Positions 9,103 through 17,690 are shown, numbered from the stretch's first letter. The stretch is 33,668 nucleotides of DNA from Spirochaetes bacterium GWF1_51_8 (GCA_001829415.1 MIBE01000074.1:1-33668), one strand, 5' to 3'. Translations and numbers: made by a program. The notes: generated from the letters alone by a model not told the origin.

Positions 9103-9270
9103 GTTTGATGACATACACAGGAAACGCTTAGTTTTTCTGTCTCCTTCTCCCGCGAAGGAAAACGCAAGTGAAAGAGTGTACAAAACTTTAAATAATGATG
9201 AGATAGATTGCTTCGCCGTTCGCCTACGCTCACGCCTCGCAATGACAAAATGACTTCGACAGCAAGCCCG
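9103..9270. repeat. MITE-like palindromic element, copy A (degraded)
   Basis: The right part is clear: an ATAGATTGCTTCG half-site at 9203, then CCTCGCAATGACAAAATGAC reaching 9254 and a CAAGCCC tail. These match the ends of the copies at 11.6, 17.6 and 26.5 kb. A TTTGATGACATACA sequence at 9101-9114 resembles the left end of copy B, and a partial CTGTCTCCTTCTC hairpin arm is at 9138. Together with the terminator this fills the gap between 8994 and 9285; no gene is visible. Confidence 0.6.
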
Positions 9271-9285
9271 TTCGTGCCGACTGCC

Positions 9286-10002
9286 CTATTCCTTCCGGAT
9301 AATGAAACTCAATAGATTGATCTCGTTTTCCATATACCCCATATCCACCAGTTCCTCGCGTGACTTGCCCTGCCGGAGTAACGCCTTCAGCCGTTCGCTC
9401 CGTGACGCGGTCTCGTCGAGACGCTGTCCGGCGTCGCCGGGCTTTTTCAACGGCGGAGCTTTCTTTTTCTGGGCGGGTTTTTCAGTAAAAATCTCGTCCG
9501 CTGGACGCTTTATTTCCTTGTCCGAGGCCTGTTTTTCCGCATGCGGCGTCTCACGGACTCTCACGGTTTCTACGGGCGATTCCGGTGTATTCGTCGCATG
9601 CGGCTTTGAGAGCTCGACCCGGTCCACGGTCTGTTCGCGGGTTTGACGGGCTTCCTTAATCGCGCTATCCGTATGATTGAAGAATCCGCTCTCACGGCGC
9701 GGGGTGTCCTCGACAAGTTTCTCGACTACCACCGGACGGGAGACACGCGCGACCTTCTCGTCAAGCTGGCCGAGTTTCTGGTTCGCCTTCTGGAGCATCC
9801 CCTGCAGGACTTCGATCCTGTCTTCGATCAGGCTGATATTCCGTTCGGCGACACGGTTGAACTCCGCGACTAACGAGCCCATTTCGTCACGGGCTTCCTT
9901 GGTGATGAGGTCTTCTTTCAGCATGGCGATTTTTTTATTGGTAATGAGGAAGAAATACAATCCGACACCGAATATGACGATTGAAACGATAATCGCGCCC
10001 AT
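9286..10002 (-). CDS. Membrane-anchored coiled-coil protein (DUF6115/DUF2802-like)
   Basis: A 238-residue protein with one N-terminal membrane segment (about 2-20), an acidic/basic coiled coil (about 22-88), a charged low-complexity linker rich in Glu, Lys and Pro (about 90-195), and a small C-terminal helical motif LKALLRQGKSREELVDMGYM followed by ENEINLL. That C-terminal motif resembles the helix-turn ending of DUF6115/DUF2802 proteins, whose function is unknown. The ATG is preceded by GGAGG. It is transcribed alone and divergently from the outer-membrane barrel gene at 10116. Several ORFs on the opposite strand are shadows. Confidence 0.75.
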   Translation of the reverse strand: MGAIIVSIVIFGVGLYFFLITNKKIAMLKEDLITKEARDEMGSLVAEFNRVAERNISLIEDRIEVLQGMLQKANQKLGQLDEKVARVSRPVVVEKLVEDTPRRESGFFNHTDSAIKEARQTREQTVDRVELSKPHATNTPESPVETVRVRETPHAEKQASDKEIKRPADEIFTEKPAQKKKAPPLKKPGDAGQRLDETASRSERLKALLRQGKSREELVDMGYMENEINLLSFIIRKE

Positions 10003-10063
10003 TATTCCTCCCGCATTATTATAGAGAGTCTTTTAGCGGAACGCAAAAGATGGAGTTATCGAA

Positions 10064-10092
10064 TTGCGATTTTTTCGTTTGTATGCTATCAT
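10064..10092 (+). promoter_or_regulatory. Extended -10 promoter for the barrel gene
   Basis: TTGCGA (10064-10069), 17 bases and TATCAT (10087-10092), with the TGC of an extended -10 directly in front. It lies 23 bases before the start codon. Confidence 0.6.
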
Positions 10093-10115
10093 TTTTAAAC
10101 ATTCGGAGGCAAATG

Positions 10116-11447
10116 ATGAGAAAATATGGGTTCTGGGTTTCATTGCTATTCGTCTTTTTAACAGTATCCGCTGTCTTCGCGTTCGACGTCAAGTTCGACG
10201 GGGAGTTCAGGACCAGGTTCTACGGGTTTATGAATAAGGACCTCGACTTCACGCGTAACGCGGATTTCTGGTCGCTCGACACCCGGATAAGAATCGGCGC
10301 GGAATTCGAGGCCACATCCGTCTTCTCACTCTATTACCAGCTTGAAGTAGGCAATCTCCCGTGGGGAGAAGCTCCTCTCGGCGGCGGACAGGGCGCGGAC
10401 AAATGGAATCTCGAGACAAAAAATATGTACCTGCTCTACGATGACATTTTCCTCAAGGGGAAACTGGGGATCATCGGGTTCAAGACGCCGCTGGAGTCGG
10501 AGATCGACGACGACCTGATGGGCCTGAAGCTCTCGTTCCGCCAGCCTCTTTTCGATATCGACGTCCTTTACTCGAAGCTGTTCAACGGCACGAACGAGTC
10601 GATTTCGAATGTCAACGAGGATAACGATTACTTCGAGACCGAAAGCTGGAACGCCACCCATCTTTACTATGTCAACGGCCAGCTTAAGCTCGACTTCCTT
10701 GACGCAAACGTCTACTTCATGCGCGTGGTCGACGACCGTTTCGCCTATAAGTATTCCCTGAACTGGATCGGCACTTACGAGCAATTGAACCTCGACCCGT
10801 TAAAGGTGGAAGCGGGCTTCTCGTTCAACTTCGGCAACGTCAGCCAGAACAGCACGAACATCCCGCTCGCGGCGTTCCATCTCTACGCTAAAGCGGAAAT
10901 GAAAATCCTGCCCTTCCTCGAAATCTTCGGGCGTTTCAATATGACGACCGGTAACGATACAAATACGGGCAATATCGAACAGTTCCAGGTACTTAATAAC
11001 AACGGCAACTTCCGTACCGACCTCGGTATCCTTTTCGGCGGAAGCCCGTTCAACCAGCAGGCGTATTTCAACTCGAAAGTGGTCACCGCCGATACGCGAA
11101 AGAACCTGACACGCGGCGCGGTGCGTTTCGACGATCCCGGCCTGATGGTGATCGAAGTCGGCGCCAAGCTGAAGTTCGACGAGATCGGCCTCGAGACGAT
11201 GCTGGTCGGCGGCTTCGCGAACACCGTCGTCGCTGTCGGCACCAACAATGTCAACCTGCTCGGCATCGAGTTCGACCTGCATAACCGCCTCAAGCTCGAC
11301 AAGGATGTAGCGTTCTGCCTGAGCATGGCCGTACTTCTTCCGGGAATGGCGCTTACTCCCGTCTACAACATGAACCATTCGACCATCATCCTCGGTTCGG
11401 ACATCGCATTCAAGATCGACGGGATGATCGAGCTGAAGTTTAAGTAG
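10116..11447 (+). CDS. Outer-membrane beta-barrel protein (porin-like)
   Basis: A 443-residue protein with a signal peptide (MRKYGFWVSLLFVFLTVSAV, cut after VFA). The mature protein consists of alternating amphipathic strands with aromatic girdles (FDVKFDGEFRTRFYGF at the start, SIFALYYQLEV-like strands after it), the pattern of a 16- to 18-strand porin or alginate/carbohydrate-type barrel. It resembles uncharacterised porins of diderm bacteria rather than any named one. An upstream in-frame start at 10050 is rejected: GGAGG at 10105-10109 serves the ATG pair at 10113/10116 and the leader begins there. No partner gene lies in the same operon. Confidence 0.8.
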   Translation: MRKYGFWVSLLFVFLTVSAVFAFDVKFDGEFRTRFYGFMNKDLDFTRNADFWSLDTRIRIGAEFEATSVFSLYYQLEVGNLPWGEAPLGGGQGADKWNLETKNMYLLYDDIFLKGKLGIIGFKTPLESEIDDDLMGLKLSFRQPLFDIDVLYSKLFNGTNESISNVNEDNDYFETESWNATHLYYVNGQLKLDFLDANVYFMRVVDDRFAYKYSLNWIGTYEQLNLDPLKVEAGFSFNFGNVSQNSTNIPLAAFHLYAKAEMKILPFLEIFGRFNMTTGNDTNTGNIEQFQVLNNNGNFRTDLGILFGGSPFNQQAYFNSKVVTADTRKNLTRGAVRFDDPGLMVIEVGAKLKFDEIGLETMLVGGFANTVVAVGTNNVNLLGIEFDLHNRLKLDKDVAFCLSMAVLLPGMALTPVYNMNHSTIILGSDIAFKIDGMIELKFK

Positions 11448-11450
11448 CAC

Positions 11451-11530
11451 CTCGGTACGCCTTCGTCCCGCTCTTGCCATCCGTGGCATCGCGGGACTTC
11501 TCCCATCCATGGGAGTCGCTCGGTAACCGT
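11451..11530. repeat. Palindromic intergenic repeat with nested hairpins
   Basis: It starts with CCTCGGTACGCCTTCG and ends in CTCGGTAACCG. Inside is a strong hairpin (GTCCCGC at 11465-11471 pairing with GCGGGAC at 11491-11497, with TGCCA/TGGCA nested inside) and then TCCCATCCATGGGA. It follows the barrel gene directly and may stop transcription, although there is no T run. The opening bases resemble the palindrome at 32613. Confidence 0.55.
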
Positions 11531-11584
11531 ACTTTGTTTCAGTAATCGATATAAATAAGATAGCCCCGTCGCATGATGGGGCTT

Positions 11585-11796
11585 GATGACAAACTCATTT
11601 TGTCATTGCGAGGCGTCATGGTGAGCGCTTGTCCCGACTTCCCGGTCGGGATGCCGAACCATAGCCGAAGCAATCTATTTAATTACTGGGTATATATATA
11701 AAACAGACTGCTTCGCCGCTTCGCGTCCTGTCTACCTTCGGTAGAAGGCAGGCTCGCAGTGACAAATAATCGTGTATTTCATGACTTCGTCAACAT
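11585..11796. repeat. MITE-like palindromic element, copy B
   Basis: About 210 bases with inverted ends: TTGTCATTGCGAG at 11600-11612 and its near complement CTCGCAGTGACAA at 11753-11765, extended outward by TGACAAACTCAT and ATGACTTCGTCAA. A CCTGTCTACC hairpin module lies at 11727-11752 and a CCCGAC...GTCGGG hairpin at 11635-11650. The 13-base CATGATGGGGCTT stands on both sides (11572-11584 and 11801-11813). In reverse complement it matches copy D (26445-26656) over most of its length. No coding potential. Confidence 0.85.
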
Positions 11797-11797
11797 A

Positions 11798-11815
11798 CCC
11801 CATGATGGGGCTTTT
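11798..11815 (+). terminator. Terminator-like hairpin at the edge of copy B
   Basis: CCCCA and TGGGG with a TGA loop, then CTTTTCT. It sits at the right end of copy B; a sister hairpin (AGCCCC...GGGGCT at 11562-11583) lies at the left end. Confidence 0.55.
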
Positions 11816-11896
11816 CTATTAATTATCCCTGCCTCGTATACCGGGCTAATCGCTTCCGCGATATGTCCGATAATAATAGAAAAAGCGGAGAAACTC

Positions 11897-12115
11897 ATGA
11901 ATCCCTGTCCTCTGACCAAACGGGCCTGTCTCGGCGAGAAATGTGTTTTCACCCCGGAAGGCGTCATCCCCACGGCCTCGCCCGACGGTTCCTGCGACGC
12001 GCTCTACGGCTGGGTGCGCGGACGTTTCGAGAGCAAGGTCGTCAATATCCGTACATCCGGACTATCGGCCGACCTGCTCGCCGGAATTAAAGAATCCTAT
12101 CGCAAGGCCGGGTGA
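11897..12115 (+). CDS. Small four-cysteine protein, function unknown
   Basis: A 72-residue protein with no signal peptide. Cysteines 4, 11, 16 and 33 (CPLTKRAC, then CVFTPEG and GSCDALYGW) could bind a metal or an iron-sulfur cluster; the C-terminal half is a plain amphipathic helix region. The ATG has GGAG six bases upstream. A longer reading from 11759 is rejected because its extra 46 residues come from repeat element B. It is alone between a repeat region and the strong promoter at 12215. I cannot assign it to a family. Confidence 0.65.
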   Translation: MNPCPLTKRACLGEKCVFTPEGVIPTASPDGSCDALYGWVRGRFESKVVNIRTSGLSADLLAGIKESYRKAG

Positions 12116-12214
12116 TAGACCGTTCTCTATAATACTCTAACCCCCGCCCGTGTGTCTGCATAAAAACGCCCTGTGCAGAAACACCCACAAGACGACATGT
12201 TTCTTTCTAACTTC

Positions 12215-12242
12215 TTGACAAACAACGTTTCCATGTTATAAT
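12215..12242 (+). promoter_or_regulatory. Consensus sigma70-type promoter
   Basis: Perfect TTGACA (12215-12220), a 16-base spacer and perfect TATAAT (12237-12242). It drives the operon of the 1353-residue secreted protein and the PorV-like barrel. Confidence 0.9.
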
Positions 12243-12250
12243 ATTACCCA

Positions 12251-12264
12251 TGTAAGCGCTTTCA
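12251..12264 (+). promoter_or_regulatory. cre/LacI-type operator
   Basis: TGTAAGCGCTTTCA matches the catabolite-responsive element consensus TGWAANCGNTNWCA at every position and is a near-perfect palindrome around CGCG-like AAGCGCTT. It lies at about +2 to +15 after the promoter at 12215, where a bound LacI-family regulator would block transcription. The regulator is not encoded in the window. Confidence 0.7.
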
Positions 12265-12281
12265 TTTCCGGAGGAATTAAT

Positions 12282-15200
12282 ATGAAAAAATGGCTTTGGG
12301 TAATAGCTTACCTTCTCTCGATCGCTTCATGGGCATATCCGGCGGCCAATTCGGTTCCGCTCTTCAGCCCGTACATCGACGGTTTCAAGGACTCGGGGTG
12401 GGGTTCGTCGCCTACTGCGTCCAGTTCGAGTTTCCAGCCGCTGACCATCATGGGGCATACGGAATTTCATTTCCAGAACGCCTGCCAGGATGTCTATATC
12501 ACCGACGATCCGCAATATCTCTACATCGGCTATTTCTATAACGGCGACGTGCTCACTAACGGCGGCAACGCTTCGTCGCGTATCATCTTCGGGTTTATCA
12601 CCAATTCCGGCGGGACAACCGGCGGAAGCGCCGACCCGTGGGAAAGCGGCACTACTTACGGCGGCGCCAACAAGCCCGACTTCCTGCTCCGTCAATGGAC
12701 GGAAGCGCCTTATGACGAACGGATGGAGTTCGGCGGCGCATTGGGAAACAGCTATGTCACCAAAGGGGTTTCCGAGTTCCTAAACTGGAACGGTTCCGCA
12801 TGGGTAGGCGCGGGCTCGGTGACCCATTACGAACGCCTGACAAAAATGTCCAACCAGATGACAGTCTACTTCTACAAACCCGCCGGATGGGCGGGCGCTC
12901 CCCGGATTCACTTCTGGGGCGGGGATTTAGGCGCATCCGACTGGGCGACACGCCCGTATATGACGCTTGTCAGCGGTAGCCTCTATAAATACACCTTCAA
13001 CAACTACGGTTATACCAAGTTATTATTTAACGACGCCGACGGCGGCGCCGAACAAACCGCGGATTTGACCCGTGCGGGAAACGGTACCTACAGCAACACG
13101 GCATGGCTGACCGGGAATGAAAACCTTTCCGTCTATGCCAACAACTGGGCTGAGATCAAAATTCCGCTCTCCGCGCTCGGCCTCGAAACCGGCGATACGG
13201 TCAAGGTCTTTATGTACTACCGCCCGGATATGAGCAAGCCCGGCTTTTCGGACTCCACTCCCTACGACCCTAACGCTTCCGCGAACGGCAACTCGGCGGC
13301 TGTGCTGAACTCCAACTTCAACTATATCGTCCGCTCGGACAACATCAAGCCCGCGCTCTCGCAGTACTCGCCTCTTCAGTTCACCAACAACCAGAACCGG
13401 AATGTCAATATCGTCTTCCGCGCCATCGACAATATGGACTTCTCCAGCACGAATATCGACGTGGTGATCGAGGGCAGCGACGCGGTGAAGAACGGCGTAT
13501 TTCAGCCCGGCTTCACGGGCTCGATAGTCCAGAACTCAACAAAGGACTATACCGTCACGATCAATCCGGATGCGGATTTCGCCTATGAGCAGAAAGTCGA
13601 TATCGAAGTCTCGGTCAGCGATCAGTCCGCGAATGTCAACGCGGCGGGATATTATTTCTATATCAAGGCCGACACGACCGCTCCGGTCTACTCCTCGTTC
13701 AACCCCGCTCCCGGCGCGGCGGGTGTGGCGCGCGGCGCGACCGTGTTCTATAACGTCAACGACGACGATCAAGTCAACCAGAGCTCGCTCCTCGCCTCTA
13801 TCAACGGCACGGTCGTGCTCTCGAACAACTATAAAGCCAATTCGTCCACCCAGATCATCCCGACCGGTAACGGCTACAATATCACGATCGTCCCGGTCTC
13901 CGAATTCAGCTTCGGGCAGACAGTCAATGTCAGCCTGACGTCGGAGGACAACAAGGGCAACACGAAGGTGACGAACTACTCATTCACGGTCACCGCGGAC
14001 AATATCAAGCCGACCCTCGCGAACGGCAGTCCGGCGGCCGGGGCAAATAAACAGCTCCCCAGTGTTAATATCGGATACCAGCTCGACGACAACATCCAAG
14101 TCGCGAGCGCGCAGATACAGACCAAGATCGGCGGTACCAACGCCATTGTCAACGGCGCGTTCCAGTCCGGCTATACCGGCTCGATCACTCCCAACGGCAG
14201 CGGCTACAACGTCACGATCAACCCGAGCGCCGATTTCCTCTACAGTCAATCGGTCGGCGTATGGGTACAATTCAAGGACAACCAGGGCAATACGACGGCG
14301 ACTAACTGGGCGTTCACCGTGAAGCCCGACGATGTCGCACCCGGTATCTCGAACCGCGCTCCGGTACCGTCGGCAGTCAATCAGGTCCGCGCGGTCAATA
14401 TCGTGTTCGACGTGTACGACGCCGTCAGCATCAATCCCGCGTCATTGAACGTCCAGGTCAACGGGCAGAGCGCGATCTCGGGCGGCGGCTTCCAGTCCGG
14501 TTTCGGCGGCTCGGTCACTCAGCCTATTGCCGGGAAGTCCCTCCGCGTCACTATCGATCCCAACAGCCTCTTCGTCTACGACCAGACCGTGTCGGTGCTC
14601 GTGAATGTCGAAGACAGCGAAGGAAACCCGTTATCCACATCGTACAGCTTTACTATCAAGGCCGACGACGTCAAACCCTATATCACCGGCCTCGATCCCT
14701 CGTCCGGCGCATCCGGCGTCGCGATCGATAAACTGGTCTCTCTCGATATCGAGGACGAAAGCTCGGTCGTCAACTCGAGCGTGGTGGTGAAGATAGACGG
14801 CGCTCTCGCCCTTTCGAACGGCATGTTTTACGCGCCGTTCGACGACACGCTCTCTTCGATGAGCGCGGCGGGCGGCGGTATTTCGCTCGTGATCGATAAC
14901 GGAGACGACTGGGTGTACGAGCACAGCTATTCTGTAAATGTCTCGGCGAAAGACCCGCGCGGGAACACGCTCGGCACCAACTACTCCTTCACCATCAAGT
15001 CGGACGACATCGCGCCGTTCCTGACGAATATCGCCCCGCAGACCGCGGGCGCGCCCAAGTCTTCGGATACGAATATCACGTTCGATATCGCGGACAATGT
15101 CGGGATACAAGCCTCGTCTATCTACATCCTGATAAAGACGAACAGCGGCGCGAATACGATGCCGGTCTATACCAACAGCGCGGTTCAGCCCGGCTTCGCG

Positions 15201-16343
15201 GTGACGTTGAATCCCAACAGCTATAACGGTTACAGCGTGCTCGTCAATCCGTCGTTCTCGTTCCATTACGGAGACACGGTGACGGTCTATGCATATATGA
15301 AGGATATCGAGGGGAACGCGGGAAGTCTGCAATGGAACTTCTTTATCCAGAGCGGCGACACCACGAAACCCGTCATCTCTAAGGCCAATCCCGGCTACGG
15401 CGCGGCCGATATCGAGCCGGAAACTCATCTTTACTTCGAGACCTCGGACAACTCGCAGGTCGTGAAGGAGAAGATCGCGGTGCAGGTGTTTATGGGCGGC
15501 TTCTGGATCGACGCGGTCACGAACGGCGTCTTCATCGCGCCGTTCAACGGCACCGCCGGGAAGTTTGTATCCAACGCCAACAACGGGTTCGACGTTACGG
15601 TCGATTACACCTCGGTACTGGCGTTTACGAATACCTACGGAATCCGCGTCTCCATCGAGGACGACAGCGCGTCCGGCAACGCGGTTACGAACACGTGGTA
15701 CTTCACCACCCGTCCGCCGGATACGACTCCGCCCCTGATCGCGAATTTCGTCCCGGTCAACGGGACTATCGATATCCCCGTCGCATCCACATTCTCGTTC
15801 ATGGTAATGGACAACTACGGGGTAGAATCGAACAAGATCGTCGTGCTGATGAACGGGCAGGTCATCCTGTCCAATTCGGAGTTCGCTCCGTCGTTCGCCG
15901 GGCCGGGAAGCAGTATTTCCGCGAACGCCCAAAAAGGGCAGAACATCATCATCGATCCGGTCGGCGACTTCAACTACGGCGACACCATCGTCCTCATCGT
16001 GTTCGCCTACGACACCAGCACGAACCTGACTGTTGTCACGAACACGCTCGTCTTCCAGCCGGTCGAGCAAGCCTCGGCGGTGACCAGTATCCTCGACCCG
16101 ATGAAGGGCACCTCGGAACTCGTCGTCAAGATGAACCGTTCGGGCAACGCCCTCGCCACGGTGTATAATGTCGCGGGCGACAAGGTGGCGGTCATCCCGG
16201 AAAAATACTACAATATCGGCGACACCCTCGTCTGGGACGGGACATTGAACGACTCCGGCGAGAAGGTGGGAAGCGGATGGTACTTTATCCATATACAGGG
16301 CAGTGAATTCGATACCGTAGTCAAAGTAATCGTGGTACGGTAG
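12282..16343 (+). CDS. Giant secreted carbohydrate-binding, Ig-repeat protein
   Basis: A 1353-residue exported protein with signal peptide (MKKWLWVIAYLLSIASWAYP). Residues about 25-180 and 283-345 together look like a CBM9/DOMON-type beta-sandwich (YLYIGYFYNGDVLTN, then WAEIKIPLSALGLETGDTVK). It is interrupted by a CBM26-like starch-binding module at about 195-280 (MTVYFYKPAGWAGAPRIHFW, then KLLFNDADGGAEQTADLTR). Eight Ig-like repeats of about 105-120 residues follow from residue 350, each opened by a DNIKP/DDVKP/DTTAP hinge and holding an FxFxITADxxxP-type end. The last 80 residues form a FlgD-Ig or T9SS-type-A-like domain (TVYNVAGDKVAVI, W-DG, SGWYFIHIQG, ending KVIVVR). GGAGG lies eight bases before the ATG. 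It is co-transcribed with the PorV-like gene 10 bases on. A surface polysaccharide-binding role is inferred. Confidence 0.85.
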   Translation: MKKWLWVIAYLLSIASWAYPAANSVPLFSPYIDGFKDSGWGSSPTASSSSFQPLTIMGHTEFHFQNACQDVYITDDPQYLYIGYFYNGDVLTNGGNASSRIIFGFITNSGGTTGGSADPWESGTTYGGANKPDFLLRQWTEAPYDERMEFGGALGNSYVTKGVSEFLNWNGSAWVGAGSVTHYERLTKMSNQMTVYFYKPAGWAGAPRIHFWGGDLGASDWATRPYMTLVSGSLYKYTFNNYGYTKLLFNDADGGAEQTADLTRAGNGTYSNTAWLTGNENLSVYANNWAEIKIPLSALGLETGDTVKVFMYYRPDMSKPGFSDSTPYDPNASANGNSAAVLNSNFNYIVRSDNIKPALSQYSPLQFTNNQNRNVNIVFRAIDNMDFSSTNIDVVIEGSDAVKNGVFQPGFTGSIVQNSTKDYTVTINPDADFAYEQKVDIEVSVSDQSANVNAAGYYFYIKADTTAPVYSSFNPAPGAAGVARGATVFYNVNDDDQVNQSSLLASINGTVVLSNNYKANSSTQIIPTGNGYNITIVPVSEFSFGQTVNVSLTSEDNKGNTKVTNYSFTVTADNIKPTLANGSPAAGANKQLPSVNIGYQLDDNIQVASAQIQTKIGGTNAIVNGAFQSGYTGSITPNGSGYNVTINPSADFLYSQSVGVWVQFKDNQGNTTATNWAFTVKPDDVAPGISNRAPVPSAVNQVRAVNIVFDVYDAVSINPASLNVQVNGQSAISGGGFQSGFGGSVTQPIAGKSLRVTIDPNSLFVYDQTVSVLVNVEDSEGNPLSTSYSFTIKADDVKPYITGLDPSSGASGVAIDKLVSLDIEDESSVVNSSVVVKIDGALALSNGMFYAPFDDTLSSMSAAGGGISLVIDNGDDWVYEHSYSVNVSAKDPRGNTLGTNYSFTIKSDDIAPFLTNIAPQTAGAPKSSDTNITFDIADNVGIQASSIYILIKTNSGANTMPVYTNSAVQPGFAVTLNPNSYNGYSVLVNPSFSFHYGDTVTVYAYMKDIEGNAGSLQWNFFIQSGDTTKPVISKANPGYGAADIEPETHLYFETSDNSQVVKEKIAVQVFMGGFWIDAVTNGVFIAPFNGTAGKFVSNANNGFDVTVDYTSVLAFTNTYGIRVSIEDDSASGNAVTNTWYFTTRPPDTTPPLIANFVPVNGTIDIPVASTFSFMVMDNYGVESNKIVVLMNGQVILSNSEFAPSFAGPGSSISANAQKGQNIIIDPVGDFNYGDTIVLIVFAYDTSTNLTVVTNTLVFQPVEQASAVTSILDPMKGTSELVVKMNRSGNALATVYNVAGDKVAVIPEKYYNIGDTLVWDGTLNDSGEKVGSGWYFIHIQGSEFDTVVKVIVVR

Positions 16344-16353
16344 GGGGCAAACA

Positions 16354-17373
16354 ATGAAAAAACTAATCTATACTTTTATTCTTTCGGTTTCAGTGATCGG
16401 AGCGGGATGGGCGGAGTACGGGATGTCCAGTATCCCGATCTTCATGCTCGAGAACTATATCCCGCGCGCGATGGGGATGGCGGACTGCGGCCTGACTGTC
16501 AAGGGCGATGTGAGCTTTATCACGGTCAACCCGGCGTCGATGGCGCAGGTGAAGCTGATCAGCTTCTCGGTATCGAGAATGAACTGGCTCTTTAACTCGT
16601 CGTATAACTCGTTCAACTTCGCGCTCCCGATCCCGTCGAAGAACCACAGCGCGGGCGTGATCGGACTGACCGCCGCGCTATTCACTATCGACGGCTTCGA
16701 CGCGTCGATCAACGGTATCCCGCAGGGCCTGATGAACTCCGGCGACTTCATGGCCGGGGTGTCCTACGCGAACAACCTTTTCGCGCCGTTCGATAACATC
16801 CTCGCCGACCAGCAGCATCTCGACTTCGGCGTGACCGTCAAGTTCGCCCAAGCCCAGCTATCGGAGTATAAAGCCTATAGTCTCGCGTTCGACGCGGGCT
16901 TCACCTATTCGGTGCGCGTGCAGAACTTCACCGACTGGCTCGACGTCCGCCAGTTCAAGGGCGAAACCAACCTCAGCGATACCTTGACCTTCTCGTTCGC
17001 GTTCAAAGACCTCGCGGTCAGCCTCCAGGGATTTACACCGGGGAGCACGGTTCAGTCGCCGTGGTACTTCGGTTTCGGAGTGTCGTATGTCGGTTTCGAC
17101 AACGACCGCCATGTGGGGATAGTGATGATGGAAGTCCGTAAGCCCAGCGACAACGAATGGTCTCTCTCGGCGGGGGCGGAATACTCGTACAAGAAAACGA
17201 TCTTCGTGCGCGGGGGATATAAGATACTCGGTAAGGATTACGAAGGGTTCAGTTTCGGCCTCGGGCTGAATTTCGAGGTCACGAGGACGCTCGCGTTCAC
17301 GATCGACTATTCGGTCGTGCCCTTGGGCTACCACGGCTCTTCGGACTCGTTCTCGCTATCCGTCGTGTTCTAG
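16354..17373 (+). CDS. PorV/UPF0164-like outer-membrane protein
   Basis: A 339-residue protein with a signal peptide (MKKLIYTFILSVSVIGAGWA). The start of the mature part carries the family pattern: IPRAMGMADCGLTVKGDVSF followed by VNPASMAQVK, similar to the AMG-A...D...NPAxL signature of UPF0164 and PorV/PorQ barrels. The rest is a run of amphipathic strands ending in DSFSLSVVF with C-terminal Phe. PorV proteins act with type IX secretion of proteins carrying C-terminal sorting domains; UPF0164 proteins of spirochaetes have no proven role. It lies 10 bases after the large Ig-repeat protein and shares its promoter, so it may help that protein reach or stay at the surface. That link is inference. 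Confidence 0.75.
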   Translation: MKKLIYTFILSVSVIGAGWAEYGMSSIPIFMLENYIPRAMGMADCGLTVKGDVSFITVNPASMAQVKLISFSVSRMNWLFNSSYNSFNFALPIPSKNHSAGVIGLTAALFTIDGFDASINGIPQGLMNSGDFMAGVSYANNLFAPFDNILADQQHLDFGVTVKFAQAQLSEYKAYSLAFDAGFTYSVRVQNFTDWLDVRQFKGETNLSDTLTFSFAFKDLAVSLQGFTPGSTVQSPWYFGFGVSYVGFDNDRHVGIVMMEVRKPSDNEWSLSAGAEYSYKKTIFVRGGYKILGKDYEGFSFGLGLNFEVTRTLAFTIDYSVVPLGYHGSSDSFSLSVVF

Positions 17374-17497
17374 GTCCCGTTTCTATCCGCCCGCCGGAAA
17401 GAAGATGTTGATTGACTTTCCGAAGGCTGACCGGTACAATTTATTGTCACCAAAGTGTTAGAATTTTGGTCCAACCATAAACCCGAATTAGTAAGGG

Positions 17498-17537
17498 AAA
17501 CCCCCCGTTCGCAAGAGCGGGGGGTTTGTTATATTTT
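17498..17537 (+). terminator. Terminator of the Ig-repeat/PorV-like operon
   Basis: AAACCCCCCG (17498-17507) and CGGGGGGTTT (17518-17527) form a perfect 10 bp stem with a 10-base loop, followed by GTTATATTTT. The 3' half is repeated almost unchanged at 17691-17713. Confidence 0.88.
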
Positions 17538-17539
17538 AA

Positions 17540-17690
17540 GGGCGGTTCAAAAAACACTATCATTATGAATAAAAAATTGTTTTTCAGAATAGATTAGGGG
17601 TTGTGTCACAGCGAGGAGCAGAGCGACCTGTCTCCTTCTCCTGAGAAGGAGAAGGCAGGCAATGACAAAATGAGTTTGTCAACACGCCCG
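17540..17690. repeat. MITE-like palindromic element, copy C
   Basis: It opens with GGGCGGTTCAAAAAAC (17540-17555), which matches the left end of copy E in 14 of 16 bases. The TGTCACAGCGAGG end lies at 17603, then comes a long hairpin module CCTGTCTCCTTCTCC / GGAGAAGGCAGG at 17627-17659, then GCAATGACAAAATGAG (17660-17675) and a TTTGTCAACACGCCC tail. The block is flanked by direct repeats of 23-24 bases (AGAGCGGGGGGTTT and following, 17514-17537 and 17691-17713). With the terminator it accounts for the gap between 17374 and 17724. Confidence 0.75.

Noticed and set aside
11759-11896. Longer N-terminus for the four-cysteine protein
   Set aside because: The extra 46 codons lie in repeat element B and its hairpin; GGAG supports the start at 11897.
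14631-16292. Long minus-strand ORF (553 codons) opposite the Ig-repeat protein
   Set aside because: It mirrors the codon pattern of the real gene, is Arg/Asp/Val-rich with no domain, signal or ribosome site.
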